From assembly GCA_902363515.1 (NCBI GenBank), contig CABJAN010000001.1, forward strand, positions 310,001 through 374,000: a DNA stretch of 64,000 nucleotides, read 5' to 3'. Source of the DNA: Bacillota bacterium. GTDB lineage: Bacteria; Bacillota; Clostridia; Lachnospirales; Lachnospiraceae. A program made the translations under genes and the position numbers. Numbering within the stretch: the stretch's first letter is position 1; the number at the start of each line of letters is the position of its first letter. Below, piece by piece: positions 26,525 through 34,149 of the stretch. The notes beneath the pieces are model-generated. The model searched no databases, was not told the DNA's origin, and saw only the letters and a program-made list of their open reading frames with translations.

Positions 26525-26552
26525 AGTATATCATGATTTATTCTCTTTCCAA
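26525..26552 (-). promoter_or_regulatory. Promoter of the small toxin gene
   Basis: On the minus strand TTGGAA (26547-26552) and TATACT (26525-26530) are 16 bases apart. The leader begins with AAGAACAACCG, nearly the same as the 5' end of the antisense RNA (AAGAGCAACCG). Bases 26553-26772 to the right are AT-rich and show nothing else I can support. Confidence 0.65.
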
Positions 26553-26772
26553 TCCTATTTTCAGTTATTTTTATTTTTTTCATCTATTATTGTTACTTTT
26601 TTATCAATCCAAATCAGAACGCATTTTTCCATCAAAAAATATCTTATGTTTACCTTTCCTATTATCTGATTATTTATTATTTAACAATCTTTTTTCTTTC
26701 TTTTGCACCGTAATCATGATAAAATACACTTACAAGAAACTTACAGTTTTTTTATTTTCTTCTCAAATCATA

Positions 26773-26801
26773 TTGACAAACATTTAACAATGAGTTACAA
26801 T
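26773..26801 (+). promoter_or_regulatory. adhE promoter with Rex-like box over the -35
   Basis: TTGACA (26773-26778) and TACAAT (26796-26801) are 17 bases apart, a strong sigma-A promoter. TTGACAAACATTTAACAA (26773-26790) matches the Rex operator pattern TTGTTAA-N4-TTAACAA with a perfect right half-site and two mismatches on the left. Rex represses adhE in several Clostridia when NADH/NAD+ is low. Confidence 0.7.
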
Positions 26802-26817
26802 CATCTCAGATTTGATT

Positions 26818-26835
26818 TTGTTAATTTTTTATCAA
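26818..26835 (+). promoter_or_regulatory. Second Rex-like box downstream of the adhE start site
   Basis: TTGTTAATTTTTTATCAA has a perfect left half-site (TTGTTAA) and one mismatch on the right. It sits about 10-27 bases downstream of the predicted start site and 45 bases from the first box. Confidence 0.6.
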
Positions 26836-26906
26836 TATGACAAAACAAAACTTTTTCTACTTCTGTTTATGAAAAACAGACTACTATTTTTTAAGGAGGA
26901 TTTCCC

Positions 26907-29525
26907 ATGGCAAAAAAACCAGAAACAACAACACCGGAAACCAATAATAGTGTAGAAGCTCTTCAGGCAAAAATTGCTTCTATGCGGGAAGCACAGAAAA
27001 AATTTGCTTCTTTTACACAGGAACAGGTAGATAAGATTTTCTTTGAAGCTGCTATGGCAGCCAATAAAATGCGTATTCCTCTTGCAAGAATGGCTTGTGA
27101 AGAAACCGGCATGGGTGTCCTGGAAGATAAAGTAATTAAAAATCATTATGCTGCTGAATATACCTATAATGCTTACAGAAGAGTGAAAACCTGTGGTGTT
27201 ATTGAAACAGATACTTCCTATGGAATTAAAAAAATTGCAGAGCCAGTTGGTGTTGTAGGCGCTGTTATTCCTACCACCAATCCGACTTCCACTGCTATCT
27301 TTAAATGTCTGATTTGTTTAAAAACCAGAAATGCGATTATTATCAGCCCACATCCACGTGCAAAAAAATGTACCATTGAAGCTGCTAAAATTATTCTGGA
27401 AGCTGCTGTAAAAGCAGGGGCTCCGGAAGGCATTATTGGATGGGTGGAAGAACCTACCATTGAACTTTCCAATGCTTTGATGAAATCTGTAGACGTAATT
27501 CTAGCTACAGGAGGTCCTGGAATGGTAACAGCTGCTTATTCTTCCGGAAAACCGGCAATTGGTGTTGGTCCTGGAAACGTTCCTGTTATCATGGACAGTA
27601 CTTGTGACCTTCCTACTGCTGTTTACTCTGTCATCCATTCTAAAACCTTTGATAATGGTATGATCTGCGCTTCTGAACAGTCTGTTACTGCTATTGCTGA
27701 TATTTATGATGAAGTAAGAGCAGAATTCATAAAACGTGGATGCCATGTATTAAACAATGAAGAATTAGATAAAGTACGCAGCATTATCCTCACAGAAGCT
27801 GGTACTGTCAATGCAAAAATCGTTGGTCAGCCGGCTGCCGTCATTGCAGAAATGGCTGGTGTTACAGTTCCTGCTAATACAAAAATTCTCATTGGTGAAG
27901 TAACTTCTGTTGATGTTTCTGAACCATTTGCTCATGAAAAATTATCACCGGTTCTGGCTCTGTACAAAGCAAAAGATTTTGCAACTGCTGTAGATATGGC
28001 AGACCAGTTGGTAAAAGACGGCGGTTACGGACATACTGCTTCTATTTATGTACATCCTTCTCAGACTGAGAAACTGAATATCTTTGCAGACCGTATGAAA
28101 ACCTGCCGTATTCTGGTAAATACACCTTCTGCTCAGGGTGGTATTGGTGACCTGTATAACTTCAAACTGGCTCCATCTCTTACCCTTGGCTGCGGTTCTT
28201 ACGGCGGAAACTCCGTATCGGAAAATGTTGGTGTAAAACACCTGCTGAATGTAAAGACCGTTGCGGAAAGGAGAGAAAACATGCTGTGGTTCAGAACACC
28301 GGAAAAAATTTACTTTAAGAAGGGCTGTCTGCCTGTTGCATTAGATGAATTAAAAACCGTATACGAAAAGAAAAAAGCTTTCATTGTAACGGATACCTTC
28401 TTATATAACAATGGCTATACCAAACCTATTACAGATAAACTGGATGAAATGGGAATTACCTACGAATGCTTCTTTGATGTTGCTCCTGACCCAACTCTCC
28501 AGTGTGCTCAGAAAGGTCTGGAACAGTTAAAATCCTTTGGTCCTGATACCATTATTGCCCTGGGTGGTGGTTCTGCTATGGACGCTGCCAAGATTATGTG
28601 GCTCATGTATGAACATCCAGAATGCAAGTTTGAAGACCTGGCTATGGACTTCATGGATATCCGGAAACGAGTTTACACCTTCCCGAAAATGGGAGTAAAA
28701 GCTATGATGGTTGCAATTCCTACTTCTTCTGGTACTGGTTCTGAGGTAACACCATTTGCTATTATTACAGATGCAACCACTGGAACAAAATGGCCAATTG
28801 CCGACTACGAATTAATGCCAAATATGGCAATCATTGATGCTGATTATATGATGGGACAGCCAAAAGGTCTTACCAGCGCTTCTGGTATTGATGCTCTTAC
28901 CCATGCTCTGGAAGCTTATGCTTCTATTATGGCTACTGACTATACAGATGGTGTTGCATTAAAAGCAGCGAAATTAATCTTTGATTATCTGCCTGCTGCT
29001 TATGAAAAAGGCGCTGATGACCCAATTGCAAGAGAAAAAATGGCAAATGCCTCCACACTGGCTGGTATTGCCTTCTCCAATGCATTTTTGGGAATCTGCC
29101 ACTCCATGGCACACAAGTTGGGCGCTTACCACCACCTGCCACACGGCGTAGCAAATGCATTGCTCATTGAGCATGTTATGCGCTACAATGCTGATCCGGC
29201 TCCTACTAAAATGGGAACCTTCTCTCAGTATCCATATCCACATGCAAAGGAAAGATACTGTGAAATGGCTCGTTTCGTAGGAATTCAGGGTAAAGACGAT
29301 GATGAAGTATTTGAAAACTTTATCAAAGCAATTGCCGAGCTGAAAGAAAGAGTTGGAATTAAAAGAACTATCAAAGACTATGGAATTACAGAAGAAGCCT
29401 TCCTTGCTACTCTGGATGAAATGGTTGAAAATGCATTTAACGATCAGTGTACTGGAGCAAATCCACGCTACCCACTGATGAAGGAAATGAAAGAAATGTA
29501 TTTAAAGGCATATTACGAGGGATAA
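26907..29525 (+). CDS. adhE: Bifunctional acetaldehyde-CoA/alcohol dehydrogenase
   Basis: An 872-aa fusion enzyme turning acetyl-CoA into acetaldehyde and then ethanol, reoxidising two NADH; it forms filaments (spirosomes) in other bacteria. Residues 1-450 are the aldehyde dehydrogenase half with catalytic C254 in NGMICASEQS and nucleotide site VGPGNVPVI. Residues about 460-872 are the iron-dependent alcohol dehydrogenase half with GGGSAMDAAK, TSSGTGSEVTPFAI and metal histidines in HSMAHKLGAYHHLPHGVAN. RBS AAGGAGG. Codon use is biased and regular, as expected for a highly expressed gene. Two Rex-like boxes upstream imply redox control. Confidence 0.98.
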   Translation: MAKKPETTTPETNNSVEALQAKIASMREAQKKFASFTQEQVDKIFFEAAMAANKMRIPLARMACEETGMGVLEDKVIKNHYAAEYTYNAYRRVKTCGVIETDTSYGIKKIAEPVGVVGAVIPTTNPTSTAIFKCLICLKTRNAIIISPHPRAKKCTIEAAKIILEAAVKAGAPEGIIGWVEEPTIELSNALMKSVDVILATGGPGMVTAAYSSGKPAIGVGPGNVPVIMDSTCDLPTAVYSVIHSKTFDNGMICASEQSVTAIADIYDEVRAEFIKRGCHVLNNEELDKVRSIILTEAGTVNAKIVGQPAAVIAEMAGVTVPANTKILIGEVTSVDVSEPFAHEKLSPVLALYKAKDFATAVDMADQLVKDGGYGHTASIYVHPSQTEKLNIFADRMKTCRILVNTPSAQGGIGDLYNFKLAPSLTLGCGSYGGNSVSENVGVKHLLNVKTVAERRENMLWFRTPEKIYFKKGCLPVALDELKTVYEKKKAFIVTDTFLYNNGYTKPITDKLDEMGITYECFFDVAPDPTLQCAQKGLEQLKSFGPDTIIALGGGSAMDAAKIMWLMYEHPECKFEDLAMDFMDIRKRVYTFPKMGVKAMMVAIPTSSGTGSEVTPFAIITDATTGTKWPIADYELMPNMAIIDADYMMGQPKGLTSASGIDALTHALEAYASIMATDYTDGVALKAAKLIFDYLPAAYEKGADDPIAREKMANASTLAGIAFSNAFLGICHSMAHKLGAYHHLPHGVANALLIEHVMRYNADPAPTKMGTFSQYPYPHAKERYCEMARFVGIQGKDDDEVFENFIKAIAELKERVGIKRTIKDYGITEEAFLATLDEMVENAFNDQCTGANPRYPLMKEMKEMYLKAYYEG

Positions 29526-29570
29526 AAAGGGAGTTTCCTTTGGTATCTTATAACAAATTGACATACTGAC

Positions 29571-29679
29571 GCAATCCCGCATGTGGTACCTTCCAAGCTC
29601 AGCCTGCGTTCACTTTGAGCCTGTAGTCTCAAAGCGTACTCGACAAATTCGCTTGAAAGATATCCGCATGCGGGATTGC
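29571..29679. repeat. 109-base imperfect palindrome, structured RNA or palindromic repeat element
   Basis: Outer arms GCAATCCCGCATG (29571-29583) and CATGCGGGATTGC (29667-29679) are perfect over 13 bp and extend to about 16 with one G-T pair. Inside, CTTCCAAGC faces GCTTGAAAG (one mismatch), and CTTTGAG faces CTCAAAG around CCTGTAGT. The whole folds as one long hairpin on either strand. There is no T-run on either side, so it is not an ordinary adhE terminator. It resembles ERIC-like intergenic repeats in architecture; a structured sRNA is the alternative. Bases 29526-29719 hold nothing else clear. Confidence 0.7.
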
Positions 29680-29719
29680 TGGGTTATGGCAATTATTTTT
29701 GTTAAAATCTATCAATGTC

Positions 29720-29887
29720 CTAAATCTTAAATACTAATATAGCTTTATCTGTTCCGACCATAGACATAGTTACTAATTTATATCCTTTATTCAGCATTTC
29801 CTCTGATTTTTTCTCAATAGCTTTTGCTAAATCTTCTATACCAGTAGAACATTCTACAACAACTGATTTATATACTAAATTGAACAT
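29720..29887 (-). CDS. 55-aa small protein, third gene of XRE cassette
   Basis: A 55-aa protein (MFNLVYKSVVVECSTGIEDL ... GYKLVTMSMVGTDKAILVFKI). The pattern of two strands, a helix (AKAIEKKSEEMLNKG) and a final strand resembles DUF4177-type small proteins, but I would not assign it. ATG 29887 is 9 bases after GGGG and one base after the stop of the 33-aa gene, so translation is coupled. AT-rich like the rest of the cassette. Confidence 0.7.
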   Translation of the reverse strand: MFNLVYKSVVVECSTGIEDLAKAIEKKSEEMLNKGYKLVTMSMVGTDKAILVFKI

Positions 29888-29888
29888 T

Positions 29889-29990
29889 TTACTCATCCCC
29901 TTTTTTGTTCTTTCTATCCCACCAAGTACCTGCTAACGAACAACTTCCGCCCATAACTATAAAGGCAATCATAATAAGCCAAAATTCCAT
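29889..29990 (-). CDS. 33-aa single-helix membrane peptide
   Basis: Encodes MEFWLIMIAFIVMGGSCSLA followed by a charged tail GTWWDRKNKKGDE: one transmembrane helix with a cytoplasmic basic end. GGGG lies 8 bases before the ATG at 29990, which is 15 bases after the XRE regulator stop. Not recognised as a family; it could be a regulatory or immunity-type micropeptide. Confidence 0.65.
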   Translation of the reverse strand: MEFWLIMIAFIVMGGSCSLAGTWWDRKNKKGDE

Positions 29991-30005
29991 GATTTTTTCC
30001 CCTTT

Positions 30006-30593
30006 TTAATTTGTTAAATGCTGACAAATAAAAATTACAACAAAACATATAATAAGTGCGATTACACCTGCAATGAATGCAAATATGATTTTTTGATAAT
30101 TTCTTTTTCCTATTTCTTGTTGTGTTTCATCATGAGTTAATTGTTTTCCGTCAATAAATGCCAAAATTTCTTTATAGGTTTGAATGTCATAGCTCTTTTT
30201 GAATTTTTCAATCTTACTTGCCGTATAGAGCGTTATTGCGAACAAACATAACCAGATAACAATTCCTATATTTCCCTTAATGCTAAATAAAGGATAAGCA
30301 CTTACAGCTACAACTATTAATTCAATTAGGAAAACTACACTTATCACATTAAACTTTTTAATTGTTGCTTTTTCTACAACCTCCCTCATCTCCTTTATAT
30401 CGTCTTTTATAAAATTATCTAAAGACACATTGAAGATATCAGATAAAGTAATTAAGCTTTTAACATCTGGACAACTTTTATTTGTTTCCCAATTAGAAAT
30501 GGTTTGTCTTGAAACAAATATTTTAAGAGCCAGCTCTTCTTGAGAAATTTTTTGTTGTTCCCTAAGTTTCTTGATTTTTAATCCTATATCCAT
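30006..30593 (-). CDS. XRE-family regulator with C-terminal membrane helices
   Basis: A 195-aa protein. Residues 1-65 are a Cro/C1-type HTH (GLKIKKLREQQKISQEELALKIFVSRQTISNWETNKSCPD); residues about 80-125 and 165-195 contain three hydrophobic helices (ISVVFLIELIVVAVSAYPLF; IGIVIWLCLFAITLYTA; IIFAFIAGVIALIICFVVIFI). Such membrane-anchored XRE proteins usually control neighbouring membrane-stress or transport genes. It leads a three-gene AT-rich transcript with two micropeptide genes. RBS AGGAGA. An inverted repeat at 30626-30683 covers its promoter region. Confidence 0.85.
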   Translation of the reverse strand: MDIGLKIKKLREQQKISQEELALKIFVSRQTISNWETNKSCPDVKSLITLSDIFNVSLDNFIKDDIKEMREVVEKATIKKFNVISVVFLIELIVVAVSAYPLFSIKGNIGIVIWLCLFAITLYTASKIEKFKKSYDIQTYKEILAFIDGKQLTHDETQQEIGKRNYQKIIFAFIAGVIALIICFVVIFICQHLTN

Positions 30594-30625
30594 CTTGAAT
30601 CTTCTCCTTTATTGTATCTGAATAT

Positions 30626-30683
30626 AACTATTTTGTCTGTCAAAAGCCTTTAACATTGCCCTTTTTCCCTTGTCAAAATAGTT
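30626..30683. promoter_or_regulatory. Inverted repeat and TTTTGACA pair upstream of the XRE cassette
   Basis: AACTATTTTG (30626-30635) and CAAAATAGTT (30674-30683) are perfect 10-bp inverted arms 38 bases apart. On the minus strand TTTTGACA occurs twice between the arms, each able to act as a -35 box. Likely the autoregulated promoter of the XRE gene; the exact -10 is not clear. Confidence 0.45.
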
Positions 30684-30708
30684 TTACATGGTTTATATAA
30701 AAAAGTTT

Positions 30709-31269
30709 TTAAAAGATTCCCAGGTGTTCCAGGAGGGTTTTGGTTCCTAACAGAATAAGGATGATTCCTCCGGCCAGTTCTGCTCTGGATTTGTATTTGG
30801 AACCGAAGATATTACCTACTTTTACTCCTGTTGCGGAAAGAGTGAAAGTAATGACTCCAATAAAACTGGCTGCCAGAATGATGTTTACGTCCAGGAATGC
30901 AAAGGTGATTCCCACTGCAAGGGCATCTATACTGGTAGCGATTGCAAGAGGAAACATTTTTCTAGCTTCCATGCCTCCAACTGGACAAGTATTGTCTTTT
31001 TCTCTGGACTCTCGAATCATATTGATTCCAATGAATCCCAGAAGGAAAAATGCAATCCAGTGGTCAATGGAGGTGATTTTGTCTTTAAACTGGCTTCCCA
31101 GAAAATAACCAATCACTGGCATTAATGCCTGGAAGCCCCCAAACCAGAGTCCCGCCAAAATCATGTGTTTAGGCGCCAGTTTTTCAGTAGCAAGACCCTT
31201 GCAGACAGAAACAGCAAACGCATCCATGGATAGTCCCACTGCAAGGGTAAAAAGTGTAATAATATCCAT
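30709..31269 (-). CDS. mntP: Manganese efflux pump MntP
   Basis: A 186-aa, six-helix membrane protein that exports Mn2+. Two related halves each carry the acidic motif: [18 protein letters not shown] near the N-terminus and [20 protein letters not shown] in the middle. The ATG at 31269 follows AGAGGA by 8 bases and is preferred over the TTG at 31275. No yybP-ykoY manganese riboswitch is visible in the short leader. It shares the intergenic region with the GH43 gene on the other strand. Confidence 0.93.
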   Translation of the reverse strand: MDIITLFTLAVGLSMDAFAVSVCKGLATEKLAPKHMILAGLWFGGFQALMPVIGYFLGSQFKDKITSIDHWIAFFLLGFIGINMIRESREKDNTCPVGGMEARKMFPLAIATSIDALAVGITFAFLDVNIILAASFIGVITFTLSATGVKVGNIFGSKYKSRAELAGGIILILLGTKTLLEHLGIF

Positions 31270-31346
31270 TTTCAATTTCCTCTTTTCTTAGCATGTCCGT
31301 TTATTATAGCACCAGGATTCTACGGTGTAAATCACATATTTTTCTA

Positions 31347-31375
31347 TTTACCTGCAGCCGGAAAAATTTTATAAT
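31347..31375 (+). promoter_or_regulatory. Promoter for the GH43 gene
   Basis: TTTACC (31347-31352) and TATAAT (31370-31375) are 17 bases apart, about 30 bases before the ATG. Confidence 0.6.
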
Positions 31376-31410
31376 AGACCTAACAGCAAGAACGGAAAGG
31401 AGAATTTTTT

Positions 31411-33000
31411 ATGCTGAAACATACTTTTAAAAACCCCCTGCTTCCTGGGTTTTATCCAGACCCTTCTATTTGCAGGGTTGGGGAAGATTATTATATGGTA
31501 ACCTCTTCTTTTGTGTATTATCCGGGACTCCCTATTTTCCACAGTAAGGACCTGGTTCACTGGGAACAGATTGGACATGGTATCCACCGTCCTGACCAAC
31601 TGGATTATAAAAATTGCGAAACTTCCCTGGGGCTTTGGGCTCCAAGCATTCGGTATCATGAGGGAACCTTCTATATTATTAATACCTTTGTGTCCGAAGG
31701 CCGTGAAGCCAGAAGAGACAACTACATTATCACTGCCACAAATCCTGCCGGCCCCTGGAGTGACCCTGTTTTTGTGGAGGGCGCAGATGGCATTGATTCC
31801 AGTTTGTTTTTTGATGATGACGGTTCTCTCTGGTATGCTGGAAATTTCATCAGTGAGGAAAAGCTGTATGAGGGTCACCATGGCATTTATCTCAACGAAC
31901 TGGATCCGGTAACCTTCCAGTTTAAAGGGCCACGCTATATTATCTGGGATGGCAAGAAATCCTACAGCCGCTGGATTGAAGCGCCTCATATTTACAAAAA
32001 GGATGGCTGGTATTACCTTATGGTGGCGGAGGGCGGAACTTTTATTAATCACAGTGTCCAGATGGCACGCTGCCGCACCATTAACGGAGATTACGAAGTA
32101 TGCCCAAGAAACCCTATTATTTCTCACCGCCACATGCCTGTTCTGAATCCTATTTCTGTCACAGGACATGCGGATATTACTGACACTCAAAATGGGGAGT
32201 GGTGGATGGTGCTTCTGGCTGTGCGTCCTTATGAAGGCGGACATTATAATCTTGGTCGTGAAACCTTTATGGTTCCCATGGTATGGGCTGAGGACGGCTG
32301 GCCTATGATTGACAATGAAACAGGTCTGGTAAATGAAGAAGAACGTCTGCCAAATCTGCCAAAATGTGTTTATCCCCCTATGCCGGAAAATGACAACTTT
32401 GAAAGCAGTACACTCCAGATGCAGTGGAATACCATTCATCCACCTCTGGACATGTTCTACAGTCTTACACAGCGCCCCGGTTATCTCCGGCTGAAGCTCC
32501 GCCCGGAAGTCATGGAAGAAATCTGCACCCCTTCTTTTGTGGGAAGAAGACAGCGTCACAAAGAATTTCTGGCAAAGACAGCCATGGAATTTACCCCTTC
32601 CACACCTCTGGAAGAGGCTGGTATTGCTCTGGTACAGGACGACCGTTTCCATTACCTTATGACCGTAAGAGAAAAAGAAGGAAAACCTGTCCTTCAATTA
32701 TGGAAAACTGAGAAAGGCGTCCGTACTTTGGTAAAAGAAACCGTGTTAAAAACTGGTGAAGGGGACAAAACCTCACGAATTTATCTCAGCGTCCAGGGAC
32801 ATACAGATGGTTATACCTTCTACTATGGGTATGATGAACAGGAAATGATTCCTTTTGTTTCTAACATGGATGGCAGCCTGTTAAGCTCTGTGGTAAATGA
32901 AGGCTTCACAGGAGCTTATATTGGTATGTATGCCAGCTCCAACCATACTGCATCTGAAAATCATGCGGATTTTGACTGGTTCAGCTATCAGGGAGAATAA
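31411..33000 (+). CDS. Glycoside hydrolase family 43 beta-xylosidase type
   Basis: A 529-aa enzyme with a five-bladed GH43 catalytic domain (residues 1 to about 310) and a C-terminal beta-sandwich like the GH43 C-terminal 2 domain. Catalytic residues visible: general base D17 in FYPDPSI, D129 in GIDSSLF, and acid E190 in SRWIEAPHIY. There is no signal peptide, so it acts inside the cell on imported xylo- or arabino-oligosaccharides. RBS AAAGGAGA. It faces the transporter/GH3 locus across a bidirectional terminator, suggesting a shared role in hemicellulose use. Arabinofuranosidase activity is an alternative. Confidence 0.93.
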   Translation: MLKHTFKNPLLPGFYPDPSICRVGEDYYMVTSSFVYYPGLPIFHSKDLVHWEQIGHGIHRPDQLDYKNCETSLGLWAPSIRYHEGTFYIINTFVSEGREARRDNYIITATNPAGPWSDPVFVEGADGIDSSLFFDDDGSLWYAGNFISEEKLYEGHHGIYLNELDPVTFQFKGPRYIIWDGKKSYSRWIEAPHIYKKDGWYYLMVAEGGTFINHSVQMARCRTINGDYEVCPRNPIISHRHMPVLNPISVTGHADITDTQNGEWWMVLLAVRPYEGGHYNLGRETFMVPMVWAEDGWPMIDNETGLVNEEERLPNLPKCVYPPMPENDNFESSTLQMQWNTIHPPLDMFYSLTQRPGYLRLKLRPEVMEEICTPSFVGRRQRHKEFLAKTAMEFTPSTPLEEAGIALVQDDRFHYLMTVREKEGKPVLQLWKTEKGVRTLVKETVLKTGEGDKTSRIYLSVQGHTDGYTFYYGYDEQEMIPFVSNMDGSLLSSVVNEGFTGAYIGMYASSNHTASENHADFDWFSYQGE

Positions 33001-33018
33001 AAAACATTTATGTAAACT

Positions 33019-33072
33019 AAAAGGGTTCCAGGAATCAGGAGACTTTTTCTCCATGATTCCCGAAACCCTTTT
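33019..33072. terminator. Bidirectional terminator between GH43 and DUF4340 genes
   Basis: AAAAGGGTT...GGAATCA is mirrored by TGATTCC...AACCCTTTT, a long near-perfect stem flanked by A and T runs on both sides. Confidence 0.88.
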
Positions 33073-33083
33073 ATAAACAGGAA

Positions 33084-34115
33084 TTAAAAGGCATCCTGAA
33101 TCTGTTTGATTAAATTTTCCACATCTGCTTTCTTTACCAGAAATCTCTGGGTGCCATTGATTTCCACCAAATCATAAGTATCGTCATACTGATAATAGGC
33201 CACACTGATTTGCGGCGCTGTGTCCTGATTTCTATTGTAGGTCACAGTAAGAAGCGCCTGGTTTTCTGCTTTTTCAGCCTCTTGTTTTGGCTCTCCTGCC
33301 AGCATCACAGAGGATAACGCCTGATATAAAGTGGTAAAATCTTCTTTTTCTACTTTCTTTTTCCCAAGCTGATATTCCTGCTCCTGTGTATTAACGGACA
33401 TTTTGTATGTCTTATCTTCTGTCATAAGTTCTATGTTCTTTACAGTTTCAATGTTAATCAAAACCGGAATTTTCAGGATATAGTCATAGGGATTTAATCC
33501 ATAAACACTTTCTAAAAGAACCGCAGGAAGTTTATAAACTTTATCTTCAAATCCTTTGACTGCCGCATAATGATTTCCTTCCCCATCTTCATTTCCAAGA
33601 ATGATTTCCGCTTGGGAATCCGCGTACAGCGTACTTTTGGCTTTCTCAGCATCCTGGGTATTAACAAATTCCAGGGAAATACTGGTGGTGGAATCGGAAA
33701 GTCCTGTCTCTGTCCCTTCCTCTATTGGAACCGGAATCTGAAGATTCATTTGGCACAGGATATCAAACAAACCATACATTTCCTCTGTATTTACAGTCAT
33801 GGTTTCATCATAAGGATTTAAGATTTCCCAGTAATCAAAGTCCATCTTATAATCTGCCGGCTCTTTGGACAAATGAAAAATCTCTTCTCCGTCCTTTGTA
33901 AGCACCACTTTCCGGATTCCATCCTGGATAAAAGCAGGATTTTCTACTGGTTTTGGCTCTGGCTTTTCCGGCTGTTTAGAAGCTTCTGTCTGCTTGCCTG
34001 TTTCTGTTTTGTCCTCTGACTGTGTTGTTTTGGCGTCCCCGCACCCTGCAAGCAGCAAGGCAGCCAGGCACAGGCATAGTCCTGCCTGTTTTGCCTTTCC
34101 TGTCCATTTCTTCAT
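33084..34115 (-). CDS. DUF4340 domain lipoprotein
   Basis: A 343-aa lipoprotein: signal peptide with lipobox LLAGC, a Lys/Glu/Thr/Pro-rich linker to about residue 58, then a DUF4340-type beta-rich region (GIRKVVLTKDGEEIFHLSKE...YWEILNPYDETMTVNTEEMY). Function unknown; members are often encoded with gliding/ABC or surface systems. It follows the GH3 gene by 34 bases and ends at the bidirectional terminator, so it is the last gene of the sugar operon. A link to sugar use is only positional. Confidence 0.8.
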   Translation of the reverse strand: MKKWTGKAKQAGLCLCLAALLLAGCGDAKTTQSEDKTETGKQTEASKQPEKPEPKPVENPAFIQDGIRKVVLTKDGEEIFHLSKEPADYKMDFDYWEILNPYDETMTVNTEEMYGLFDILCQMNLQIPVPIEEGTETGLSDSTTSISLEFVNTQDAEKAKSTLYADSQAEIILGNEDGEGNHYAAVKGFEDKVYKLPAVLLESVYGLNPYDYILKIPVLINIETVKNIELMTEDKTYKMSVNTQEQEYQLGKKKVEKEDFTTLYQALSSVMLAGEPKQEAEKAENQALLTVTYNRNQDTAPQISVAYYQYDDTYDLVEINGTQRFLVKKADVENLIKQIQDAF

Positions 34116-34149
34116 ACTTTCCGTCCTCTCTTTCCTGTCCTTTTGCAGT

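Noticed and set aside
26832..27146. 104-aa minus-strand frame over the adhE start
   Set aside because: It is antisense to the adhE N-terminus and its promoter; composition is that of a shadow frame.
31270..31410. yybP-ykoY manganese riboswitch before mntP
   Set aside because: The leader is short and I see none of the conserved paired loops of that class.
31369..32697. 442-aa open frame on the minus strand opposite the GH43 gene
   Set aside because: It lies wholly against the well-supported GH43 coding sequence, has no ribosome site, and its translation shows no recognisable domain.
33019..33072. Possible small structured RNA between GH43 and DUF4340 genes
   Set aside because: It has the form of an ordinary bidirectional terminator with A/T runs at both ends, between convergent genes.
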